Positions 7,353 through 16,461 of a DNA stretch of 64,000 nucleotides are shown here, piece by piece. Positions within the stretch are counted from its first letter, which is position 1. Every line of letters starts with the position of its first letter. This DNA is from Palsa-513 sp036510225 (GTDB lineage: Bacteria; Actinomycetota; Thermoleophilia; Solirubrobacterales; Solirubrobacteraceae), in the NCBI GenBank assembly GCA_036510225.1, contig DATCEH010000125.1:124001-188000 (forward strand), given 5' to 3'. A program made the translations under genes and the position numbers. Under the pieces are notes generated by a model, which saw only the letters and a list, made by a program, of their open reading frames with translations, searched no databases and was not told the origin of the DNA.

Positions 7353-8693
7353 CTAATGGGCGAAGCGCCGCAGGCCCAGCCGGGCGGCAACCCCGAAGAC
7401 GACGATCAGGCCGGCGAGGTGCGGGAGCGAGCTGCCGAATCCGGGCTGCGAGCCGTTGATCGACGCGTCGATCGCCTGGAGCCCGGCCTTGAACGGGAAG
7501 ACGGCCGAGACGACCGAGATCACGTCGTAGAGGCCGCCGGAGACCGATCCGCTGGGGACGAGCGCCATGAAGGCGAGCGGCAGGGCGAGCAGGAAGGCGA
7601 GCAGCGAGGCGGCGCGGACCTCGCGGGCGAGGCTGCCGATCGCGACGCCGAGCGCCGAGAAGGCCAGCGCGCTCGCGGCGATCGCGATCACCCAGAGCGG
7701 TAGGCGCCCCCAGTCGAGGTGGACGAAGGCGCCGATCCCGCAGAGCATCGCCAGCGTCACGACGAACGCGCAGCCGGCCGCCAGCAGCCCCTTCTCGATC
7801 AGCACGCCCTCGCCGGATACGAGGCCGCGGGTCAGCCGGGAGAAGGTGTTGGCCTCCCGCTCGAGCGAGAGCATCCCGGCGGCGAGCAGGACACAGACGA
7901 ACATCAGGGAGACGGCGACGGCCAGTGGGACGGCGAACGCGTTGAGCGGGGTCCGCCGGCCGGCCAGCAGCGACGTCTGCACCTGGATCGGGTTGGCGAT
8001 CGTGTTGAGCAGCGACTTGGCGAAGCCGAGGTCGGCGACCCCGAGCGACGTGAAGCGGGCGACCGGGACGAGCTTGGCCCGGATCGGCGAGCCCGACGGG
8101 AGGCCGGTGATCGCCGAGCCGAGAGCGGCGTTGCTGCGGTTGAGCCCGAGCACGTCGACGGTCGTCCCGAACGCGTTGAGCTTGCCGCCGGTCTGGAGCA
8201 GGTCGACGTAGCCGCCGGCGACGTGCGCGAGCTGAGTCGCCAGGGCCGTATTGGCCTGGGAGAGCTTGGCCGAGATCGTCGACTGGACGAAGGACTGCTC
8301 GACGGCGTCGCCGTTGTAGATCACCTCGACGTCGGCCGACTCGAGCCCGCTCGAGAGGCGGGTGGTGAAGTCGGCGGGGATCACGATCGTGGCGAGCGCC
8401 GCGCCCGAGCGGACGTCGGCCAGCGCCTGGGCCCGCGTGCTGACCGGGACGCGGGTCACGCTGTCGAACAGCTCGTTGATGTAGCTCGAGATGTCGACCC
8501 GGTGCCCGCCGACGTTGATCGCCTGCTGGCCGGCCGGGATCTCGTTGACCACGGCGACCCGCGGCTTGTCCGGCGCCCGGGAGAGCGCGAAGCCGATCAG
8601 CAGGGCGATCACGACCGGATAGACGATCAGCAGGCCGACCAGGAGGGGCGAGCGCCGGAGGATCTGGATGTCCTTGATCAGGAGCCAGCGCAT
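7353..8693 (-). CDS. ABC-2 type transporter permease
   Basis: 446 residues. An N-terminal helix (about 15-38) is followed by a large ~200-residue extracytoplasmic domain and a cluster of about five C-terminal helices, the ABC-2/YhgE-like plan. The N-terminus RWLLIKDIQILRRSP is typical of drug/polymer exporter permeases. Its start is 5 nt after the stop of the ATPase gene, with which it forms an exporter. The substrate cannot be read from sequence. Confidence 0.88.
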   Translation of the reverse strand: MRWLLIKDIQILRRSPLLVGLLIVYPVVIALLIGFALSRAPDKPRVAVVNEIPAGQQAINVGGHRVDISSYINELFDSVTRVPVSTRAQALADVRSGAALATIVIPADFTTRLSSGLESADVEVIYNGDAVEQSFVQSTISAKLSQANTALATQLAHVAGGYVDLLQTGGKLNAFGTTVDVLGLNRSNAALGSAITGLPSGSPIRAKLVPVARFTSLGVADLGFAKSLLNTIANPIQVQTSLLAGRRTPLNAFAVPLAVAVSLMFVCVLLAAGMLSLEREANTFSRLTRGLVSGEGVLIEKGLLAAGCAFVVTLAMLCGIGAFVHLDWGRLPLWVIAIAASALAFSALGVAIGSLAREVRAASLLAFLLALPLAFMALVPSGSVSGGLYDVISVVSAVFPFKAGLQAIDASINGSQPGFGSSLPHLAGLIVVFGVAARLGLRRFAH

Positions 8694-8698
8694 CCGCT

Positions 8699-9514
8699 CT
8701 AGTGGCCCTTTCGCTTCAGGAACGCGACGAACGCCTGCTCGAGATCCGACTCGCCCGCGGGCCCGTCCGACCCCGGCCCGACCTCGGCCTTGAGCATCGC
8801 CGGCGTCCCTGTGAAGAGGAGCTCGCCGTCGGCGAGGACGAGCACGCGCTCGGCGTGGCGCTCGGCCTCGGCGATGTCATGGGTCGCGAAGACGACGCCG
8901 GTCCCCCGGTCGGCGAGACCGGTGATGAACCGCCAGAGGCGCTGACGCTGACGAGGGTCCAGCGAGGCGGACGGCTCGTCGAGCAGGAGGACGACCGGGT
9001 CGCCGAGCAGGCCGACGGCGATGTTCACGCGCTGGCGGTTGCCGCCCGAGAGGTCGCCGAGCTCGTCGTCGGCGCGGTCGACCAGGTCGGTCTGCGTGAG
9101 CATGCGGTCGACCTCGGCCTGGGGGTCGGCGAGCCGCTCGAGGCGCGCGAAGAGGCGGAGGTTCTCGGCGACCGAGAGCTTCTCGTAGACCGCCGTGCGC
9201 TGGGGGACCCAGCCGATCCGGGCGGCCTGGCCGCCGGCGCGCGTGACGCTGCCTGTGGTCGGCGGGCGGATTCCCGCGAGGATCGAGAGGAGCGTCGTCT
9301 TGCCGGCGCCGTTGGGCCCGATGATCGCGAGCAGCTCGCCGGCGGCGACCGTGAAGCTGACGTCACGCAGGGCGTCGCGATCGCCGAAGCGCATGCCGAC
9401 GCCGCGCACGTCGAGCGGCGCGTCGACGCCGGACTCGGGCCGGTCGGGACTGGTCGGGTCGTCGCGCATCGTCGGCGAGGCTACCCGGGCGAGCGGCTCC
9501 TTGGCGCGTTCCAT
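8699..9514 (-). CDS. ABC transporter ATP-binding protein
   Basis: ABC ATPase with Walker A GPNGAGKTT, signature LSGGNRQR, Walker B VVLLLDEP and a switch histidine in ATHDIAEA. Partner of the permease directly downstream. The longest start (ATG 9514) overlaps the end of the AI-2E gene by 34 nt; an in-frame ATG at 9469 (MRDDPTSPD) would avoid the overlap, and neither has a strong ribosome site, so the N-terminal 15 residues are uncertain. Confidence 0.92.
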   Translation of the reverse strand: MERAKEPLARVASPTMRDDPTSPDRPESGVDAPLDVRGVGMRFGDRDALRDVSFTVAAGELLAIIGPNGAGKTTLLSILAGIRPPTTGSVTRAGGQAARIGWVPQRTAVYEKLSVAENLRLFARLERLADPQAEVDRMLTQTDLVDRADDELGDLSGGNRQRVNIAVGLLGDPVVLLLDEPSASLDPRQRQRLWRFITGLADRGTGVVFATHDIAEAERHAERVLVLADGELLFTGTPAMLKAEVGPGSDGPAGESDLEQAFVAFLKRKGH

Positions 9515-10695
9515 GCCTCGAGGACTACGTGGCGGCGGAGGTAGAGGATCGTTTCGCGCAGGACGGCGGCCAGCGGAAGGGCGATCAGGGCGCCGACCAA
9601 TCCGAAGACGGCGTCGCCGAAGAGGAGGGCGAAGATCACGAGCAGGGGGTTGATGCGCAGGGCGTGGCTGAAGATCTGCGGGGCGACGACGTGGCCCTCG
9701 AGCTGCTGGAGGCCGAGGAACAGGAGCCCGACCCAGACGGCGGTCAGCGGGTTGGTGAAGAGGGCGACGACGATCGGCGGGACGGCGCCGAGCAGGGGGC
9801 CGATGAACGGGACGAGCTCCATCACGCCGAAGAACGCACCGAACGCGAAGGCGTATGTCCGCCCGTCCGGGAAGATCCCGATCACCCCGAACAGGTAGAG
9901 AGCGAGGCCGGCGGTCGTGCCCATCACCGCGGAGAACAGCAGCTGCCCACGGACGTAGGTGGAGACGGCCCGCTGGACACGGAGGGGATAGTCATCCTCG
10001 GGGGAGCCGTCGCCGGGCATGATCGTGCGCACGAGCACGCCGATCTCGCCGCCGTAGACGAGCATGTAGACGCTGAGCACGAGGATCAGGACGAGGTCGA
10101 GCGAGACGCTCGCGGCCTTGGTCAGGAGGGCTCCGCTGAACGCGACGAGCGAGCTCGACCCCTTGACGAGCTGGGCCTGCAGCGTCTGCAGGGCCGTCCC
10201 GCCCTGCTTGACCAGCTGGACGTGGATCCCCTTCTTGTCGAAGAAGCGCTGCGTCGACGCGAGGCTCTTGTTGGCCTGGTCTGTGAGGTGGGGGAGGTTG
10301 TTGCGAAACGAGTCGACCTGGTCTGAGATCGGCGACGACAGGAGGTAGCCGATGCCGACGATCCCGGCGAAGAACGACACGTAGACGAGCAGGACGGCGA
10401 GGCCGCGGGGGACGCGGAGCCGGTGGAGCAGGCCGACGATCGGGTTGAGGATCAGGGCGATCAGGCTGGCGATCACGAACAGGAGGACGACGTTGCGGGC
10501 GGCGCGGACCGCCGACCAGACGCCGAGGACGCCGATCAGGAGGAGGACGAGCTGGACGTTGCGGGCGAGCACGAGCGGCTCGGGCGGCTCGGGCGGCTCC
10601 GGCGGGGCCACTGGGACCGCCTCCGGGGCAACGGCGTCGGGTGATGGGGCGAGCGTCTCGTCGGACCTGGCGCTGTCGTCGGTGGTCACGCCCAT
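9481..10695 (-). CDS. AI-2E family (PerM-like) membrane transporter
   Basis: 404 residues. After a proline-rich cytoplasmic N-terminus (about 1-42) come helix pairs with the family arrangement: two N-terminal helices, a coiled soluble region (about 120-185), then a C-terminal helix bundle containing GVMELVPFIGPLLGA, the hallmark motif, and LEGHVVAPQI. Members carry signalling molecules or ions; the substrate is not predictable. It lies upstream of the ABC pair on the same strand with overlapping ends. It is divergent from the YmdB gene. Confidence 0.9.
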   Translation of the reverse strand: MGVTTDDSARSDETLAPSPDAVAPEAVPVAPPEPPEPPEPLVLARNVQLVLLLIGVLGVWSAVRAARNVVLLFVIASLIALILNPIVGLLHRLRVPRGLAVLLVYVSFFAGIVGIGYLLSSPISDQVDSFRNNLPHLTDQANKSLASTQRFFDKKGIHVQLVKQGGTALQTLQAQLVKGSSSLVAFSGALLTKAASVSLDLVLILVLSVYMLVYGGEIGVLVRTIMPGDGSPEDDYPLRVQRAVSTYVRGQLLFSAVMGTTAGLALYLFGVIGIFPDGRTYAFAFGAFFGVMELVPFIGPLLGAVPPIVVALFTNPLTAVWVGLLFLGLQQLEGHVVAPQIFSHALRINPLLVIFALLFGDAVFGLVGALIALPLAAVLRETILYLRRHVVLEAWNAPRSRSPG

Positions 10696-10820
10696 CAGAA
10701 GGAGTATGCCCCCGTCGCTGCGGCCGTAGACCGGTTTTCGGAGGTGTTGGCGGGCGGTGTCGGGGCGGCTGGAGCTCGCGAAGGCGCAGCCGTCGGCGCA
10801 ATCGGGCTAGGCTCGCAGGA

Positions 10821-11624
10821 TTGACTGGCTCAGCACAAGGCGCGGAGGCATCGATCCTCTTTGTGGGCGATGTCGTCGGCAGCGTCGGCCGGCGGGCGCT
10901 CCTGCGGACGCTGCCGGTCCTCCGGGAGCGCTATGCGCCGACGTTCGTCGTCGTCAACGGCGAGAACATCGCCGGCGGTCTGGGGATCACGCCGAAGCTG
11001 GCCGACGAGATGCTCGACGCGGGAGTCGACGCGATCACGCTCGGCAACCACGCCTACCACCACCGGGAGATCTACCCGTATCTCGACCGTGAGTCGCGGA
11101 TCGTGCGACCGGCGAACTACCTCAAGGGCCAGCCCGGCCGCGGGCACACGGTCGTCGAGCAGGGCGGCATCCGGCTGGGGGTGGTCAACCTCTCGGGCAA
11201 CCTCTTCCTGAAGGCCGGGCGGTCGGCGTTCGCCGAGGTCGACGCGATCCTGTCGGACCTGCGGGGGAAGGTCGACCACGTGCTGGTCGACATGCACGCG
11301 GAGGCGACGAGCGAGAAGATCGGCATGGGCTGGCACCTCGACGGCCGGGTCAGCATGGTCGTCGGCACGCACACGCACGTGCCGACCGCCGACGCGAGGG
11401 TTCTCCCGGAGGGGACGGCGTACATCACCGACGTCGGCATGACCGGCCCGCGGGGCGGGGTGATCGGCGTCAAGCGGGAGCAGGCGCTCGAGTCGCTCGT
11501 CACCCAGATGCCGGTCCGCTTCTCGACCTCAGAGGAGGACCCGTGGGTGATGGGCGTGATCGTCCACTGCACGAGCCCGCTGCGGGCCGAGTCGATCGAG
11601 CAGATCCTGATGCCGGCAAGCTGA
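10821..11624 (+). CDS. ymdB: YmdB-type metallophosphoesterase (cyclic nucleotide phosphodiesterase family)
   Basis: 267 residues. The calcineurin-like fold of the YmdB/DUF1385-type family is shown by ILFVGDVVG, VVNGENIAGG, ITLGNHAYHH, DMHAEATSEK and GTHTHVPTADAR, which together hold the two-metal ligands. Family members hydrolyse 2',3'-cyclic nucleotides or cAMP. The true start is unclear: TTG at 10821 is the last start before the first beta strand, but its GCAGGA sits too close to be a good ribosome site. The 3' end lies in a 29-bp tandem duplication. Confidence 0.9.
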   Translation: MTGSAQGAEASILFVGDVVGSVGRRALLRTLPVLRERYAPTFVVVNGENIAGGLGITPKLADEMLDAGVDAITLGNHAYHHREIYPYLDRESRIVRPANYLKGQPGRGHTVVEQGGIRLGVVNLSGNLFLKAGRSAFAEVDAILSDLRGKVDHVLVDMHAEATSEKIGMGWHLDGRVSMVVGTHTHVPTADARVLPEGTAYITDVGMTGPRGGVIGVKREQALESLVTQMPVRFSTSEEDPWVMGVIVHCTSPLRAESIEQILMPAS

Positions 11625-11660
11625 CGTGAGGCAGATCCTGATGGCGGCAAGCCGACGCGA
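11601..11660. repeat. 29-bp tandem duplication across the ymdB stop
   Basis: Two copies, 11601-11629 and 11632-11660, with a 31-bp period and 26 of 29 positions identical. The first copy carries the ymdB stop codon TGA; in the second, the same triplet reads CGA. The second copy ends at the ribosome site of the aminopeptidase gene. It looks like a local slippage or duplication event that built the present spacer. Confidence 0.85.
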
Positions 11661-11671
11661 AGGAGATTGAA

Positions 11672-12889
11672 GTGGCATACACCCCACCCCAGGAGGTCCT
11701 CGAGCGCTACGCGAAGGTCCTCGTCGACTTCGCGCTCGGCGGCGGCGACGGGATCAAACCGGGCGAGGTCGTGCGGATCGCCTGCCACGAGGCGGCCAAG
11801 CCGCTGTACTTCGAGGTCCACAAGGCCGTCTGGCGATCGGGCGGCCACGCGATCGGCCAGTACCTGCCGGACGAGGCGGAGCCGGAGAACCTCCGGCGGG
11901 CGTTCTTCGAGCTGGCCGGCGAGGACCAGCTGGACTTCTTCCCGGAGGCACTGACGCGGGGGATGATCGACGACCTCGACCACCAGATCGCGATCATCTC
12001 GACGACCGACACGCAGGCGCTCAAGAGCGTCGACCCGAAGAAGATCATGCGCGCCGGCCGGGCGATGAAGCCGCTGATGGACTGGCGGCGGGAGAAGGAG
12101 AGTGCCGGCAGCTTCACGTGGACCGTAGCCCTCTACGGGACGGCGGCGGCGGCTGCGGAGGCCGGCCTGTCGGACGAGGAGTACTGGCAGCAGATCATCG
12201 ACGCGTGCTTCCTCGACGACGACGACCCGATCGCCCGGTGGAAGGCGGTCAGCGCGCAGATCGCGGACTACGTCGGGCGCCTCGATGCCCTCGACATCGA
12301 GCGGCTGCACATCGAGGGCGAGGACGTCGACCTGTGGATCTCACTCGGCGAGCACCGCTGCTGGATCGGCGGAAGCGGACGGAACATCCCGAGCTTCGAG
12401 ATCTTCACGAGCCCGGACTGGCGCGGGACGGACGGGTGGATCCGCTTCAACCAGCCGCTCTACCGGTACGGCAACCTGATCTCGGGGATCCGTCTGGAGT
12501 TCAGGGACGGGCTCGTCGTCAGGGCGAGCGCCGACGAGAACGAGGACGTCCTGCGGGAGATGGTGGCGAGCGAGAACGCCGACAAGGTCGGCGAGTTCTC
12601 GATGACCGACAGCCGGTTCTCGCGGATCACGAGGTTCATGGCCGAGACGCTGTACGACGAGAACGTCGGCGGGCCGTTCGGGAACACGCACATCGCGCTG
12701 GGCTCGGCCTACCACGACTGCTACGACGGCAACCCGGACGGGGTCACCAAGGAGGAGTGGGCGAGGCTCGGATTCAACGACTCGAGCGTCCACACGGACA
12801 TCGTCTCGACGACCGACCGGACGGTGACGGCGACGCTCCGCGGGGGCGCCGAGCAGGTCATCTACCGCGACGGGCAGTTTCAGATCTAG
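11672..12889 (+). CDS. M29 family aminopeptidase (thermophilic metalloprotease)
   Basis: 405 residues. Matches the M29 aminopeptidase T/S/PepS family. Metal and active-site motifs visible: GSGRNIPSFEIFTSP (family NxPxGEv-like), FSMTDSRFSRI where the family has a glutamate-containing helix, NTHIALGSAY, and a C-terminal SSVHTDIVS matching the HxDfm ligand region. GTG start with AAGGAG 8 nt upstream. Likely a cytoplasmic exopeptidase. Some ligand positions look substituted relative to the family (for example SFEIF for GE[VI]F), so catalytic status deserves checking. Confidence 0.88.
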   Translation: MAYTPPQEVLERYAKVLVDFALGGGDGIKPGEVVRIACHEAAKPLYFEVHKAVWRSGGHAIGQYLPDEAEPENLRRAFFELAGEDQLDFFPEALTRGMIDDLDHQIAIISTTDTQALKSVDPKKIMRAGRAMKPLMDWRREKESAGSFTWTVALYGTAAAAAEAGLSDEEYWQQIIDACFLDDDDPIARWKAVSAQIADYVGRLDALDIERLHIEGEDVDLWISLGEHRCWIGGSGRNIPSFEIFTSPDWRGTDGWIRFNQPLYRYGNLISGIRLEFRDGLVVRASADENEDVLREMVASENADKVGEFSMTDSRFSRITRFMAETLYDENVGGPFGNTHIALGSAYHDCYDGNPDGVTKEEWARLGFNDSSVHTDIVSTTDRTVTATLRGGAEQVIYRDGQFQI

Positions 12890-12936
12890 ATTTTTCTGGC
12901 CGGCTTCCGGCGGGCCGACCGGCGCGGCGCAGGGAG

Positions 12937-12956
12937 CGCCCGACGGGGGTCGGGCG
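12937..12956. terminator. Candidate bidirectional terminator between convergent genes
   Basis: Perfect 8-bp stem CGCCCGAC / GTCGGGCG with a GGGG loop. It sits in the 75-nt gap where the plus-strand aminopeptidase gene meets the minus-strand membrane protein gene. No T-run follows on either strand. Confidence 0.5.
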
Positions 12957-12964
12957 GGCCGGGC

Positions 12965-14938
12965 TCAGCCGGCGGGCGCGGCGAGGAGCTCGAGCGGCGG
13001 GTCGTGGGCGGCGGCCCGGGCTCCGACCGGGTCGGGGTCGCGCTCGTCGCCGAAGCGTCCGAGCAGGGCGATGATCGCGGGGGCAAAGAACCAGGGGATG
13101 TAGAGGTAGAACCAGTAGGTCACGCCGAGCTCGATCGCGATCAGGACGGCCGCGCAGAGCGCGGCGAGCCCGAGCAGGTCGGCCCGCCGGGGGACGACGG
13201 CCAGGCCGAGGGCGAGCAGGACGCCGGCGACCTGGACGGTGGTCTGCTCCCACTGGAGGCCGCCGTAGAGGCCCCAGACCGAGAACGGAGCGGGCCGGGT
13301 CGCCTGGTAGGAGACGGTCCGCTGGTAGATCACCGAGAGCGAGTCGTGGGCGAGCGCGGGGATCGAGACGACCGCTGCCGTGGCGAGGAAGGCCACGCCG
13401 AACGCCAGGAGCGCGCGAGCCCGCCGGGCCCGGCTGGGCTCGTCGAGGAGGCCGTGCGTCGCGAGCAGGGGGGCGAGCGCGAGCGGGGCGAACTTGGTCA
13501 GCCCGGTCAGCGCCCCGAGCACGCCGCGCCGGGCGGGTGAGCCGGCGAACAGGAGCGTCGCGAGGAGCAGCGCGGCGACGAGCGCGTCGTTGGTGTTGCT
13601 CTCGGCTGCGTAGAGGGTGAACGGAAAGGCCGCCCAGGCGTAGGCCAGGCAGACGCCGAGCGTCGGCCCGCGGATCATCCGCCCGATCAGGAAGAGCAGG
13701 CCGATACAGCAGAGGTCGAAGACGATCGACGCGGCGTGAGCCGCCGGTAGGTCGTCCCACTTCCCGCTGAAGCCGAACGCCTCGAGAAAGGGGACGTAGG
13801 CCTCGTAGGAGACCGGGCCGTAGGTGTCGCCGCGGGGGTTGTCGGTCGGCCAGGTTCCGTAGAGCGGCTGACCGTCGACGATCTTCTGGGCGCCGATCAC
13901 CCCGGCGTAGCCGACGTCGATCACGTTCGAGTCGGTCACGTTGAGGGCGATCCTGAAGCCGACCAGGAAGACCAGGCCGATCGTCAGCCAGGTCACGGGC
14001 ACCGCGAGGCGCAGGGGCCCGGGCGACCGGGCACGGGCATGCAGGCCGATCCAGAGCATCCGGCCGAGCAGGTAGAGCATCGGCGGGTAGGAGGCCGGGA
14101 CCGACTGGTAGATGTCGGCGTGGTTGAAGTAGGCGAGCGAGATCGAGAACGACCAGAGCATCAGGAGGTCGAGGTGGAGCAGCCGGCGCGGCCGGCGCCA
14201 GTCGAAGAACGGGGCGAGGAAGAGCAGGCTGAGCGGAATCCAGACGTACAGCGCGCTGACCCGGCGGCCGAAGGCGCCCGGGTAGCCGCGGGCCATCGTC
14301 CAGGCGACCCAGAAGCTGGTCCAGGCCTCGCGGACGCGTCCGGTCGCGTCGTCGATCAGGACCTGGGCGACCTCCTTCCCGGCCGGCGTGAAGTAGCTGA
14401 CCTGCCACTGGGCGGGGCCCTTCTCGTAGGCCACGGGGTAGGCGCCGCGGTTGCCCTTGATCGTCGCCGCGATCGACGGGATCCGCGCGGCGATCACGAT
14501 CACCTGGTTCGGCGTGCGGACGTGGTAGGGCGGCCGGCGGTCGAGCAGGCTCGGACGAAACAGGGCGCCCGGGGCGATCACGGCCGGACCCGAGGACAGC
14601 GTCGAGAGGATCGACTGGCCCGGCGGACTCGACGTCGTCGCCGTCGACGCCGGCGGCCCGGTACGCGCGGCCGCGCGGCTCCCGGGGATCAGGGCCGCGC
14701 GGCTCGCCGGCCCGGAGGCCGCGCGGCTCGCAGGGGTCAGGGCCGCACGGCTGGACGGGGTCGACGCCGGGCCGCTCGCCGGGACCGAGGCCGGCCGGAC
14801 CCCAGCGGTCAGGGCCGCGCGGCTGGACGCGACCAAGGCCGGGTCGGTCGCCCGCGTCGGCGGGCCGGTCGCGAGCGCGGAGCCCGCCCCGCCGAGCAGG
14901 AGCCCGAGGGTCAGCGCGGCGGCGACCGACCGCCTCAA
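12965..14938 (-). CDS. Multi-pass membrane protein, GT-C/GT87-like glycosyltransferase candidate
   Basis: 657 residues. Begins with a signal-like helix (LRRSVAAALTLGLLLGGAG), then a ~60-residue Ala/Ser/Arg/Pro segment built from octapeptide-like repeats, a ~120-residue soluble region, then about ten membrane helices. GFRIALNVTDSNVIDVGYAG and AESNTNDALVAALLLATLL resemble polyprenyl-phosphate-dependent GT-C/GT87 enzymes, but I see no decisive catalytic motif. The TTG start overlaps the stop of the phosphodiesterase-family gene (TTGA). Function as a sugar transferase is inferred. Confidence 0.75.
   Translation of the reverse strand: MRRSVAAALTLGLLLGGAGSALATGPPTRATDPALVASSRAALTAGVRPASVPASGPASTPSSRAALTPASRAASGPASRAALIPGSRAAARTGPPASTATTSSPPGQSILSTLSSGPAVIAPGALFRPSLLDRRPPYHVRTPNQVIVIAARIPSIAATIKGNRGAYPVAYEKGPAQWQVSYFTPAGKEVAQVLIDDATGRVREAWTSFWVAWTMARGYPGAFGRRVSALYVWIPLSLLFLAPFFDWRRPRRLLHLDLLMLWSFSISLAYFNHADIYQSVPASYPPMLYLLGRMLWIGLHARARSPGPLRLAVPVTWLTIGLVFLVGFRIALNVTDSNVIDVGYAGVIGAQKIVDGQPLYGTWPTDNPRGDTYGPVSYEAYVPFLEAFGFSGKWDDLPAAHAASIVFDLCCIGLLFLIGRMIRGPTLGVCLAYAWAAFPFTLYAAESNTNDALVAALLLATLLFAGSPARRGVLGALTGLTKFAPLALAPLLATHGLLDEPSRARRARALLAFGVAFLATAAVVSIPALAHDSLSVIYQRTVSYQATRPAPFSVWGLYGGLQWEQTTVQVAGVLLALGLAVVPRRADLLGLAALCAAVLIAIELGVTYWFYLYIPWFFAPAIIALLGRFGDERDPDPVGARAAAHDPPLELLAAPAG
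14689..14831. repeat. 24-nt coding repeats in the membrane protein gene
   Basis: The core TCAGGGCCGCGCGGCT recurs at 14689, 14737 (one base different) and 14809, and a partial copy lies near 14713. All spacings are multiples of 24 nt, so the array encodes an eight-residue repeat with the core SRAAL and keeps frame. Such arrays can change length by slippage. Confidence 0.8.
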
Positions 14939-16461
14939 GCCGGCGACCCCGGGCTGGCCGCGGCGGCGGTGTATCCCCCCCGGCCGGCTTCGATCGACGG
15001 GGGCAGGAGGCCGAAGTGGCCGAGCACGAGCGGGGCGACGTCCTTGATCGACCACTGCTCGCGGACGAGCGGGTCCCCCTCGAGGCCGGTGCAAATCAGC
15101 GGCGCGAGGGAATCGCTCGCGTGGAGCGACCCGTGGCTTCCGCCGCCGACGTGATGGCCGCCGCCCCAGTCGCAGAACTCGTAGGCCGGGGCCGCGGACA
15201 GCAGGATCTCGCCGGAGGTCGGGCAGGCGAGGGCGTCCCAGGCGCGGCCGAGCACGTCGGGGTAGTGGTCGCTGCGAAAGACGCCGCCGTCGATCCGCGC
15301 GTCGACGGTCCCGAGCTGGCCGCGGACGTGCCAGCGGCGGCCGCGCGGGTCGCTGGCGTCACCGCCGGGGGCGAAGCGCAGCTCGCCGCGCTCGCCGGCG
15401 AGCACGCCGACCAGCCCGTCGGGGGAGTCCTCCCGCCACATCACGAGGTCGACCCCGGGGATCGCCCGGACCCTGGCGATCACCTCGCTCCGGCGGACGC
15501 CGGCGTCCCCGAGCATGTAGATCATCGCCGAGCGCTGGGCCGGGCAGAGCGCGATCTCGGCGTCCTGCGGCCGGCTGTCGGCCGGCTGGAGGGTCGCGAA
15601 CCCGGAGAGCTCGTCGGCCAGCGAGATCGACCGCTCGATCGCGCCGTGGGCATGGTCGGCGACGACGATCACCGCGTGATCGGCCAGGAAGGCCTCCGGT
15701 CCGCCGGCGGCCTCGACGAGGCGGGCGAGCTGGAGGTCGGCGAGGGCGATCGAGTCGACCTGGGCGTGGGGTCCGTGCTTGTGGGAATAGGCGTCGTTGT
15801 CGGGCAGCGAGAAGAGCATGAAGTCGAACAGATCGTGCTCGACGAGGTAGGTGCCTACGCAGCCGGAGTGCTGGTCGCGAATCCCGGGCATCCCGACCAG
15901 ACCGCGGCAGCCGGTGTCGCGGCTGGCGAAGATGTCGGCGTAGAAGAGCTCCTTCGGTCCCATCACCGGATGGCGGATCAGGGTCTTCGAGGCGAACCTG
16001 GTCAGCGTCGTCTCGACCGACGGCTCGTGGCGGAAGCGACCCCGGTACATCAGGTAGGTCGTCCCGGCCGTGCGGATCCCGGCGTCGTCGAGCGACTCGA
16101 AGATCGTCAGCTCGTCGGCCGCCAGATGGGCCCGGTTCATGTTGTAGATCGTGTCGGTCAGCTGCCGGGCGAGGCCGAACCGGCGCGACGCGCGGAAGCT
16201 CGACCCGTACTCGACGTAGCGGCCCTCGCCCCGGTGGAACCAGTTCATCGAGGGGATCAGGTGGCGGTCCTGGCCGACCCCGGTGACGATCGACGCGGCA
16301 CAGACCGGCGTGACCGACGGGAAGACGGCGACAACATCGCGGACGTAGGTCCCACGCTCGATCAGGAGCTCGAGGATCGGGGCCCGGCCCTCGGCGATCG
16401 TCCGTTCGAGCATCGCCGGCTTGGCGCCGTCGATCACGGCGAGGATGAGCTTCTTGCTCAC
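14935..16461 (-). CDS. Alkaline phosphatase superfamily phosphodiesterase/nucleotide pyrophosphatase-like protein
   Basis: 508 residues. N-terminal ILAVIDGAKPAMLE carries the first metal-binding aspartate; FPSVTPVCAASIVTG carries the catalytic Thr/Ser; later DNDAYSHKHGP and VVADHAHG supply the usual Asp/His ligands, and GGGHHVGGGSHGS gives the last histidines. This is the type I phosphodiesterase/pyrophosphatase fold. GTG start overlaps the stop of the DUF4126 gene (GTGA), and the 3' end overlaps the GT-like gene. The trio may handle a lipid-linked or surface phosphodiester, which is inference. Confidence 0.87.
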   Translation of the reverse strand: MSKKLILAVIDGAKPAMLERTIAEGRAPILELLIERGTYVRDVVAVFPSVTPVCAASIVTGVGQDRHLIPSMNWFHRGEGRYVEYGSSFRASRRFGLARQLTDTIYNMNRAHLAADELTIFESLDDAGIRTAGTTYLMYRGRFRHEPSVETTLTRFASKTLIRHPVMGPKELFYADIFASRDTGCRGLVGMPGIRDQHSGCVGTYLVEHDLFDFMLFSLPDNDAYSHKHGPHAQVDSIALADLQLARLVEAAGGPEAFLADHAVIVVADHAHGAIERSISLADELSGFATLQPADSRPQDAEIALCPAQRSAMIYMLGDAGVRRSEVIARVRAIPGVDLVMWREDSPDGLVGVLAGERGELRFAPGGDASDPRGRRWHVRGQLGTVDARIDGGVFRSDHYPDVLGRAWDALACPTSGEILLSAAPAYEFCDWGGGHHVGGGSHGSLHASDSLAPLICTGLEGDPLVREQWSIKDVAPLVLGHFGLLPPSIEAGRGGYTAAAASPGSPA

